From contig CACXBO010000140.1 of NCBI GenBank assembly GCA_902765975.1, forward strand, positions 1 to 5,624: a DNA stretch of 5,624 nucleotides, read 5' to 3'. Below, one piece after another: positions 1 to 5,256 of the stretch (its first letter is position 1; every line of letters begins with the position of its first letter). Source of the stretch: Oscillospiraceae bacterium. GTDB taxonomy: Bacteria > Bacillota > Clostridia > Oscillospirales > Oscillospiraceae. The position numbers were made by a program, and so were the translations under genes. The notes under the pieces are model-generated. The model did no database searches and was not told the DNA's origin. It was given only the letters and a program-made list of their open reading frames with translations.

Positions 1-40
1 CTCCCGCATAGAATGGGTTACCACTATGTGGGAGGTTTTT
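1..40 (+). terminator. Strong stem-loop with T-run overlapping the next gene's RBS; possible terminator or leader switch
   Basis: Bases 1-11 (CTCCCGCATAG) pair with 24-34 (CTATGTGGGAG) over 11 positions, with a single G-U pair. Inside, after a two-base AA bulge, TGG (14-16) pairs with CCA (21-23) around a GTTA loop. A run of five T follows at 36-40, which gives the look of a rho-independent terminator for a gene to the left of the window. The 3' arm also contains most of the GGGAGG ribosome binding site of the DUF3343 gene. The folded RNA would therefore hide that site, so a regulatory leader is an alternative. The stem is seen directly; its function is inferred, and the upstream context is missing. 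Confidence 0.55.
30..35 (+). promoter_or_regulatory. Shine-Dalgarno site that sets the DUF3343 start at 43
   Basis: GGGAGG lies 7 nt before the ATG at 43. This favours 43 over the in-frame ATG at 13, which sits in the loop region of the hairpin and has no such site. Five of its six bases belong to the 3' arm of the 1-34 stem. Confidence 0.75.
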
Positions 41-42
41 CT

Positions 43-297
43 ATGTATGACCTATTGATAATATGCCGAACTCTGACCTCGGCACAGCGCGTGCAGCGCG
101 CTCTGACTGCCCGAGGCTGGAGATCGGCTGTTATAAGGACTCCGCCTTCTGTTTGGCGAGACGGGTGCGGCTGGTCGGTCAGGGTAAATAACGTTCGGCC
201 GCAGGATGCGCTTGACGCCATTAGGGGCGTCCGCCCCGAGAAGGGACGGATCTACAGACTTGAGAACGGTATGCCGATGGAAGAGGTGAGCGGGTGA
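43..297 (+). CDS. DUF3343 family protein, putative Se/S carrier-like
   Basis: This is a small soluble protein of 84 residues, a normal length for DUF3343 (Pfam title: putative Se/S carrier protein-like). It opens with a hydrophobic beta strand (YDLLIICRT) and a helix rich in Arg/Gln/Ala. The family hallmark follows: a P-P-S-V segment and a Cys-Gly step (D40-G-C42-G-W) leading into SVRV, then a C-terminal IYRLENG strand. C42 is the plausible chalcogen-carrying residue, and C8 is a second cysteine. The start at 43 is chosen because a GGGAGG site lies 7 nt upstream; an in-frame ATG at 13 would add ten unlikely residues. Its TGA stop overlaps the GTG start of the cysteine desulfurase gene, so the two are translationally coupled. 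A role in passing sulfur or selenium from the desulfurase is inferred from the family and the pairing. Confidence 0.8.
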   Translation: MYDLLIICRTLTSAQRVQRALTARGWRSAVIRTPPSVWRDGCGWSVRVNNVRPQDALDAIRGVRPEKGRIYRLENGMPMEEVSG

Positions 298-1424
298 TAT
301 ACCTCGACTCAGCGGCGACCGCGCTTAAAAAACCCCCGGGCGTGATTTATGCGATGAAGAGAGCGATGGATACCGCCTCAAGCCCGGGGAGAGGCGGTCA
401 CGGCTACGCTATGCGTGCGGCAGAGATAGTTTACGACGCCCGCGAGCTTGCGGCAAGGCTGTTTAACGCGCCGGACCCGGAGAACGTCGTTTTTACCTTT
501 AACGCGACGCACGGGCTCAATATTGCGATTAATTCGATCCTTCCGGAGGGAGGAAAAGCCCTTATCTCAGGCTGGGAGCATAACTCCGTTTACCGTCCGC
601 TGAAGGCTAAAAACGCCGATATATCAGTTGCCGAAGCTCCCATGGACGGAGAAAAAACGGTTGAGGTGTTCAGAAGAGGGCTTCAGAATAGACCGGACGT
701 CTGCGTAATAAACCACGTTTCAAACGTGACGGGCTTTATTTTGCCGATTTACGAAATATCAAAGCTGTGCCGTGACGCCGGCGTACCCTTTATAATCGAC
801 GCCTCTCAGTCGGCGGGAGCGGTAAAAATTGATTATTCCGCTCTCGGCGCTGATTTCATAGCGATGCCGGGGCATAAGGGACTGTACGGACCGCAGGGGA
901 CGGGTATACTGCTTTGCAGGGATAAGGGAGCGCCGATTCTGTACGGTGGCAGCGGGTCCAGCTCCGCTCTTCCGGATATGCCGGAGCATCTGCCGGACAG
1001 GCTGGAGGCGGGGACTCTGAATACAGCGGGTATAGCCGGTCTCGCGGCCGGAATGCGTTTCGTTCTGAACAGGGGAACGAAAAACGTGCTTCGACGGGAG
1101 CAGAGCCTTATCTCAAGGGCCGCCGACGGGTTAAGCCGTATAAACGGTATCAGGCTGTATCTTCCGGAGAAGCGGGAAAGAGCAGGGGTGCTTTCGTTTA
1201 ACTATACAGGTACGGAGCCGGAGAGAGCGGGCGAGTTCTTTTCAAGGCACGGAGTCGCCCTGAGATGCGGACTGCATTGCGCACCCGTCGCTCACAAGAC
1301 TTTAGGCACGTTCCCGAACGGAACGGTAAGGCTCAGCGTTTCGGATTTTACAACGGAAAAAGAGATAGACGAGTTTCTTAAAACGGCAGGAAGCTTTGCG
1401 GCGGAAATACGAAGAGCAAAATAA
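294..1424 (+). CDS. Cysteine desulfurase family protein (class V aminotransferase fold, EGID-type)
   Basis: This PLP enzyme has 376 residues, the usual length for the family. It probably releases sulfur, or selenium, from (seleno)cysteine as an enzyme-bound persulfide. Visible landmarks are the N-terminal YLDSAAT, EHNS with H96 (PLP stacking position), N140-H-x-SNVTG, IDASQS with D169 and Q172 (cofactor contacts), and GHKG with the Schiff-base lysine K195. Near the C-terminus, RCGLHCAP carries C329 at the catalytic position of the SufS/CsdB-type motif, plus a nearby C325. The final part (VRLSVSDFTTEKEIDEF) is typical of the small domain. The GTG start overlaps the previous stop in GTGA and has a GAGGTGAG ribosome site about 4 nt upstream. 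In Clostridia this type tends to sit with DUF3343, YedF and SelD genes, so a selenium role is possible. The sequence alone cannot separate that from plain sulfur transfer. Confidence 0.88.
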   Translation: MIYLDSAATALKKPPGVIYAMKRAMDTASSPGRGGHGYAMRAAEIVYDARELAARLFNAPDPENVVFTFNATHGLNIAINSILPEGGKALISGWEHNSVYRPLKAKNADISVAEAPMDGEKTVEVFRRGLQNRPDVCVINHVSNVTGFILPIYEISKLCRDAGVPFIIDASQSAGAVKIDYSALGADFIAMPGHKGLYGPQGTGILLCRDKGAPILYGGSGSSSALPDMPEHLPDRLEAGTLNTAGIAGLAAGMRFVLNRGTKNVLRREQSLISRAADGLSRINGIRLYLPEKRERAGVLSFNYTGTEPERAGEFFSRHGVALRCGLHCAPVAHKTLGTFPNGTVRLSVSDFTTEKEIDEFLKTAGSFAAEIRRAK

Positions 1425-1433
1425 GAACAGCAC

Positions 1434-1470
1434 AAGCCTTTGCGGTTTTATGGGCCGCAAAGGCTTTTTA
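1434..1470 (+). terminator. Rho-independent terminator after the cysteine desulfurase gene
   Basis: A perfect 12-bp stem pairs 1434-1445 (AAGCCTTTGCGG) with 1455-1466 (CCGCAAAGGCTT). It has a 9-nt loop (TTTTATGGG) and ends in five T at 1465-1469. It starts 9 nt after the TAA stop. It closes the left operon and separates it from the cdaA operon, whose promoter begins 5 nt further on. Confidence 0.93.
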
Positions 1471-1474
1471 AATA

Positions 1475-1503
1475 TTGCAAAAAAACCGTGTGCATGATAT
1501 AAT
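1475..1503 (+). promoter_or_regulatory. Sigma-A type promoter for the cdaA operon, with extended -10
   Basis: A perfect TATAAT lies at 1498-1503, preceded by TGA (1495-1497), which makes an extended -10. A -35-like TTGCAA (4 of 6 matches) lies at 1475-1480, exactly 17 nt upstream. Seven A residues run across the -35/spacer border (1479-1485). Transcription would start near 1509-1511, giving a leader of about 57-59 nt. It sits directly behind the terminator, in the only intergenic gap of the window. No other convincing promoter was seen for the five downstream genes. Confidence 0.8.
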
Positions 1504-1514
1504 AAGATGTTACT

Positions 1515-1533
1515 TAATATGCGGTAATATGCG
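1515..1533 (+). repeat. Direct repeat TAATATGCG x2 in the cdaA leader
   Basis: TAATATGCG occurs at 1515-1523 and again at 1525-1533, a 10-nt period with one G between the copies. This is about one helical turn, just downstream of the predicted transcription start. A tandem protein-binding site is possible, but a chance repeat in an AT-rich leader cannot be excluded. Confidence 0.5.
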
Positions 1534-1555
1534 TTTGCGTTTTCCATATAAGAAT

Positions 1556-1561
1556 GGGGGA
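1556..1561 (+). promoter_or_regulatory. Shine-Dalgarno site for cdaA (supports the GTG start)
   Basis: GGGGGA ends 6 nt before the GTG at 1568. It supports GTG as the true start; the next in-frame ATG is 29 codons in, inside the first hydrophobic region. Confidence 0.75.
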
Positions 1562-1567
1562 TTTTGA

Positions 1568-2434
1568 GTGGAAAGAGTTACAGAGTTTTTAGCTACGGTA
1601 TGGAGCTATATCGTTAATATCGTCCAGCTCGTTTCTTTCTGGGATATATTGGACATGGCGATAATTGCGTTCTTTATATACAAGCTCTTGACCTTCGTTC
1701 GCAAAACGAATTCCGCAAGCCTGATAAAGGGCATCTTCCTGCTGCTTGCGGCGCTTTGGTTTTCAAACGTGCTGCATCTTTCGGTAGTCAACTATCTTCT
1801 GAGCCGAGCCTTTGAGATGGGTCTTTTCATGCTGATCGTCGTTTTCCAGCCGGAGATAAGGAGCATTCTGGAGAAGGTCGGCAATTCCAAGCTCTCCGGT
1901 TTGTTTTCGGGTAAGCAGCCTGCCGGAAATCTGGAAAACGCTATTTTGCAAACGGTTTTGGCGTGCAGCGACATGTCGGACACGAGGACCGGCGCTCTCA
2001 TTGTTTTCGAGCGCAGCAACAACCTTGACGCATACATAAAGACCGGCACGATTGTTGACGCCGCTCCCGCAGTCGAGCTTTTGAAAAACATATTCTATAA
2101 CAAGGCTCCTCTTCACGACGGGGCGGTCATCATCAGAGGCGGAAGGATAGCAGGAGCTGCCTGTATGCTGCCTCTGTCCGGCAACAGCAATATTTCAAGC
2201 GCTCTCGGAATGCGCCACAGAGCGGGCATCGGAATGAGCGAAAAGTCCGACGCAGTAGTCGTTATTGTCTCGGAGGAGACGGGAGATATCTCGGTGGCGA
2301 CTGAGGGAATGCTAAGAAGGGGCCTGAAGCCGGATACGCTTGAAAAGCTCATAAGAGCCGAGCTGATGCCGGATGACAGCGAGAAGAAGGGCATCTTCAA
2401 GAGCCGTAAGAGCCGAAAGAGCGCGGAGGAATGA
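1568..2434 (+). CDS. cdaA: Membrane diadenylate cyclase CdaA (DAC domain, c-di-AMP synthase)
   Basis: CdaA joins two ATP molecules into cyclic di-AMP, the messenger that controls potassium and osmolyte transport and cell-wall state in Firmicutes. The 288-residue length fits the CdaA/DacA class. Three hydrophobic segments (about 25-44, 52-75 and 80-94) anchor it, and a linker with VVFQPEIRSILEKVG leads into the cytoplasmic DAC domain (about 120-265). The nucleotide-binding and catalytic signatures are intact: GALIVFER (142-149), LHDGAVII with the DGA motif at 184-186, and MRHRAG with the RHR motif at 216-218, followed by VIVSEETGDIS. The tail after 270 is short and basic. It starts with GTG behind a GGGGGA site and is the first gene after a strong promoter. 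cdaR follows after 3 nt, the classic cdaA-cdaR pair. Nothing suggests loss of activity. Confidence 0.96.
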   Translation: MERVTEFLATVWSYIVNIVQLVSFWDILDMAIIAFFIYKLLTFVRKTNSASLIKGIFLLLAALWFSNVLHLSVVNYLLSRAFEMGLFMLIVVFQPEIRSILEKVGNSKLSGLFSGKQPAGNLENAILQTVLACSDMSDTRTGALIVFERSNNLDAYIKTGTIVDAAPAVELLKNIFYNKAPLHDGAVIIRGGRIAGAACMLPLSGNSNISSALGMRHRAGIGMSEKSDAVVVIVSEETGDISVATEGMLRRGLKPDTLEKLIRAELMPDDSEKKGIFKSRKSRKSAEE

Positions 2435-2437
2435 GAT

Positions 2438-3757
2438 ATGGATAAAAATAAACAAACGGTGAAGAACAAGAGCGGAAAGTCCCGCGCGCTGTACCTTATT
2501 ATCTCGATCGTCGCTTCAATCGCCATTTGGTCATATATCACTCTCGTGGAAAACCCGGAGGTCGAGCAGAACGTTGCAGGGATACCGATCTCTTTCATCG
2601 GCGAAGACACTCTTTCGTCAAACGATCTTATGCTCGTTCACGTAAATACCAACAGCTTAACGATAAACTTTTCGGGAAAGTGGAACGCTATCACAAGGCT
2701 ATCGAAAGAAAACGTATCCGCAACTGTCGATCTCTCCGAGATAGTGACGAAGCACGCCGCAAGTCCGGGTACATATCAGCTCAGCTATACCCTTGAATAC
2801 GGGAACAATCTGTTTTCAAGCGGCGGAGTGACGGCAAAGAGCGCAAACTATAATTCGGTTACAGTCACCGTGGAGAAATCCATTACGAGGACAATACAGG
2901 TCAAAGGAACCTACGACGTCTCTCTGCCGGAGAGCTTTAAGGCGAGGAGCCTTGAATACTCAACGCAGAGCATAACGGTTTCCGGCCCGCAGGCAATAGT
3001 TGAGTCGATATCCTACGCATCCGTTTATTTCCAGAGAGACGAGGTGACGAGCACCGTCGTCGAGGAGTGCGAGGTGCTTCTGATAAACCACGACGGAGAA
3101 GAAGTGCCGATGGAGGGTATTACGCTGAGCCAGAACACGGTCACGGTGACTCTGCCCGTCGTTATGGAAAAGCAGCTTCCGCTCGACGTGGAAAAGATAT
3201 ACGGAAAGTCGAATTCTTCAGAAAACACAACTATTACGATAGAGCCGCAGACCGTAACCGTTTACGGCGACGCTGAGGTGCTTGCAAACAAGGAAGTTAT
3301 CATGCTTGGCACCGTCAACACAACGAAGCTCGGACTCGGAGGCACTCAGACCTTCGGAATAATACCGCCCGAGGGCTGCAGCATCGTATCCGGTATCACA
3401 ACTGCGACCGTCACCTGGGAGGTCATCGGGCTTGAGACGAGAAGCTTTGCTCCGTCCAACACCAATATAGTTGACATAACCGAGGGATATAAGGCAGAGA
3501 TACTGGGCCAGAGCGCAGTAGTTCTCCGCGGAACGAAAGATGAGCTCAATTCTGTACTTCCCGAGGATATAATCATAACAGTCAGCCTTGAGGAGCAGGG
3601 CGCGGTGCTCGGTCAGTTCGACGTTCTCGCCTCCGTCGAGGTGATCGGATTCGACAAGGTGGACGTTATCGGCGACTATATAGTAACGGTTGAGATCGTT
3701 CCGATGCCTGAGGAGACCGAGGGAGAAGAGAGCTCTTCAAGCTCAGACTTCAGGTGA
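2438..3757 (+). CDS. cdaR: YbbR-domain protein CdaR, regulator of CdaA
   Basis: CdaR proteins are anchored outside the membrane and modulate the diadenylate cyclase encoded next door. The 439-residue sequence has a short basic N-terminus (K-rich, 3-15) and one hydrophobic helix (about 17-36: ALYLIISIVASIAIWSYITL). An extracytoplasmic part made almost wholly of beta-rich YbbR repeats follows. Four units can be seen at roughly 45-148, 150-243, 245-330 and 335-423. Each shows a V/I-x-V-x-G strand: ITVSGPQAIVESI near 179, VTVYGDAEVLANKE near 273, AVVLRGTKDELNSV near 360, and a more divergent LTINFSGKWNAI near 74. The chain ends in an acidic, serine-rich tail (EETEGEESSSSSDFR). ATG is set by GGAGGA 7 nt upstream, and the gap to cdaA is 3 nt. 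The usual downstream neighbour glmM is absent. Confidence 0.92.
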   Translation: MDKNKQTVKNKSGKSRALYLIISIVASIAIWSYITLVENPEVEQNVAGIPISFIGEDTLSSNDLMLVHVNTNSLTINFSGKWNAITRLSKENVSATVDLSEIVTKHAASPGTYQLSYTLEYGNNLFSSGGVTAKSANYNSVTVTVEKSITRTIQVKGTYDVSLPESFKARSLEYSTQSITVSGPQAIVESISYASVYFQRDEVTSTVVEECEVLLINHDGEEVPMEGITLSQNTVTVTLPVVMEKQLPLDVEKIYGKSNSSENTTITIEPQTVTVYGDAEVLANKEVIMLGTVNTTKLGLGGTQTFGIIPPEGCSIVSGITTATVTWEVIGLETRSFAPSNTNIVDITEGYKAEILGQSAVVLRGTKDELNSVLPEDIIITVSLEEQGAVLGQFDVLASVEVIGFDKVDVIGDYIVTVEIVPMPEETEGEESSSSSDFR

Positions 3758-3762
3758 TCTGA

Positions 3763-4650
3763 ATGTTCGGCTATGTAAAACCGGAGCTCGGCGAGCTCAA
3801 GATGAAGGAATTCGGCAGATTTCGCGCGGCGTACTGCGGCATGTGCCACGAGCTGAAGAAAAGCTATGGGACTGCTGCGAGATTCATACTGAACTACGAT
3901 TTTGTATTTCTCTTTATGCTGCTCTCGGAAGGCAAGGAGCCTCCGGAGATGAAAATGCGTCGCTGCCCGGCTTCTCCTCTTAGAGCGAGATGCGTCTCTT
4001 GCCGAAACGACGCGCTTACTCTCGCTTCGGGCTACAGCGTCATTCTCGCCTACCGCAAGCTTTGCGACGACGTTAGAGACGAAAATGGATTAAAAAAGCT
4101 GAAGGCGAAGCTCAAGCGGGCGTTAATAGCTCGGGCATATAAAAAAGCTGTGAGGCGCTATCCGGATTTCGACAATGCGGTCCGGGACAGACTTGCGGAG
4201 CTGACCGAGCTTGAAAAGAATCGTGAGCCGAGCCTTGACAGATGCGCCGATAAGTTCGCATCGCTTCTCGCGTCGGCGTCGAAGGACAGAGTCAAGGAGC
4301 AGATACTGTATCATCTGGGCAGGCTCGTCTATATAGCCGACGCATTCAACGACCTTGAGGAAGACCTCAAAAAAGGAAGCTTTAATCCGATAGCCGCAAG
4401 ATACGGGCTTTCGCAAGCTGCGGATAAGAATACGGCGGAGGCTGTCAAGCTTACGCTCGAGGCGTCTTCGGGCGTTATCTCTGCGGACGCAGAGCTCCTG
4501 CCCGACAGCTATTGGACAGGCATTATAAAAAACACTGCAGATATAGGCATACCGAAAATGATAACTTCGGTCATCAAGGGCGAATACGTTGCAAGCCCAT
4601 TCAGACCTTTAAGGAACGTAACGCTTAAAGAGAACGGAGACGATATATGA
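3763..4650 (+). CDS. DUF5685 family protein; possible squalene/phytoene-synthase-like fold with cysteine cluster
   Basis: The N-terminus (MFGYVKPELGELKMKEF..YCGMCHEL) and overall layout match DUF5685, a Clostridia family of unknown function; the usual length is close to these 295 residues. A cysteine cluster comes first: C25-x2-C28, then C68-x8-C77-x2-C80, which could bind a metal. The remainder looks all-helical. Segment 91-107 (YSVILAYRKLCDDVRDE) resembles the first aspartate signature of squalene/phytoene synthases (x-YAFCRxxDDxxDE). Segment 185-210 (LGRLVYIADAFNDLEEDLKKG, then SFNP) resembles the second (LGxALQxTNILRDxxEDxxxGRxYLP), with D193, D197 and D201 in register. A prenyl-transferring or diphosphate-binding role is inference; no substrate can be named. 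The spacing between motifs is shorter than in phytoene synthases. ATG at 3763 has AGGTGA 5 nt upstream, overlapping the cdaR stop; the 3' end overlaps the next gene by 4 nt (ATGA). Confidence 0.82.
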   Translation: MFGYVKPELGELKMKEFGRFRAAYCGMCHELKKSYGTAARFILNYDFVFLFMLLSEGKEPPEMKMRRCPASPLRARCVSCRNDALTLASGYSVILAYRKLCDDVRDENGLKKLKAKLKRALIARAYKKAVRRYPDFDNAVRDRLAELTELEKNREPSLDRCADKFASLLASASKDRVKEQILYHLGRLVYIADAFNDLEEDLKKGSFNPIAARYGLSQAADKNTAEAVKLTLEASSGVISADAELLPDSYWTGIIKNTADIGIPKMITSVIKGEYVASPFRPLRNVTLKENGDDI

Positions 4651-5255
4651 GAGATCCATACACGGTGCTCGGAGTATCGAGAAATGCTTCCGATGCAGAG
4701 ATAAAAAAGGCATATCGCGAGCTCGTCAGAAAGTATCACCCGGATAACTACCACGACAATCCCCTCGCTGACCTTGCAGAGGAGAAGATGAAGGAGATAA
4801 ACGAGGCGTACGACGAGATCCAGAAGCAGAGATCCTCAGCCTCCTCGGGCTATTCGTCCTACGGAAGAGGTACTGCAGGAGCCTCGGGCGGATACAGCTA
4901 CGCGAGCGGCAATCAGTCTAAGTACAACGAGATAAGAGCGGCAATAAACTCCGGAGACCTCGGGAAAGCGGAAGCAATGCTCAAAGAGGAAACCGCGAGG
5001 ACGGCGGAATGGTATTTCCTTATGGGAAGCCTTTACTATAAGCGAGGCTGGTTCGACGAGGCTACGGGCTATTTTCAGACGGCGGCGACTATGGAGCCGT
5101 CAAACCAGGAATACGCAAGAGCCTACAATATGGTAAATCGCGGAGGCTATCCCTACAGGAACACTTATTCAACTCCTTCTACGACCGGCGGGGATATGTG
5201 CGACGTCTGCACGGCTATGATGTGCGCGAATATGCTCTGCCGCTGCATGAGATGA
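4647..5255 (+). CDS. J-domain protein with TPR-like region and cysteine-rich C-terminal tail
   Basis: This is a small type III J-domain co-chaperone of 202 residues, not the housekeeping DnaJ: it lacks the zinc-finger and substrate domains. The J domain fills residues 1-62 (DPYTVLGV, helix II KKAYRELVRKYHPD, helix III EKMKEINEAYDEIQ). The HPD tripeptide that stimulates DnaK ATPase is intact at 31-33. A flexible Ser/Gly/Tyr linker follows (63-90). Helices at about 93-165 have TPR character (NSGDLGKAEAML; YFLMGSLYYKRGWFDEATGYFQTAATMEP), suggesting a client or partner-binding surface. The end holds five cysteines in 16 residues (C185-x2-C188-x4-C193-x4-C198-x-C200), which could bind metal or be membrane- or redox-associated. 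It overlaps the DUF5685 gene in ATGA, with GGAGA 6 nt before the start. The DUF5685 product is therefore a reasonable candidate partner, by inference. Confidence 0.9.
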   Translation: MRDPYTVLGVSRNASDAEIKKAYRELVRKYHPDNYHDNPLADLAEEKMKEINEAYDEIQKQRSSASSGYSSYGRGTAGASGGYSYASGNQSKYNEIRAAINSGDLGKAEAMLKEETARTAEWYFLMGSLYYKRGWFDEATGYFQTAATMEPSNQEYARAYNMVNRGGYPYRNTYSTPSTTGGDMCDVCTAMMCANMLCRCMR

Positions 5256-5256
5256 T

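Noticed and set aside
1..40. Bacterial SECIS element (hairpin near selenium-related genes)
   Set aside because: No in-frame UGA can be seen because the window starts at the stem. The T-run and lack of an open upstream frame fit a terminator or leader better. It cannot be fully excluded without the upstream sequence.
13..42. Longer N-terminus for DUF3343 starting at ATG 13
   Set aside because: The ATG lies in the loop region of the 1-34 stem, has no ribosome site and adds ten residues (MGYHYVGGFS) not expected in the family; GGGAGG points to 43.
295..297. TGA at the end of DUF3343 as a selenocysteine codon
   Set aside because: It overlaps the GTG start of the next gene in the usual GTGA form, and the downstream frame gives no DUF3343-like sequence before the next stop.
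2113..2610. Minus-strand 165-codon open frame across the cdaA-cdaR junction
   Set aside because: It lies antisense to two well-supported genes, has no ribosome site, and its product is Ser/Leu-rich without recognisable features.
3784..3798. Perfect palindrome GAGCTC-GGC-GAGCTC
   Set aside because: It falls inside the DUF5685 coding sequence (PELGELK) and arises from ordinary GAGCTC codon pairs; there is no T-run or link to a start site.
3690..3983. Plus-strand open frame across the cdaR-DUF5685 junction
   Set aside because: It overlaps both real genes in another frame and its translation is Arg-rich and without family resemblance.
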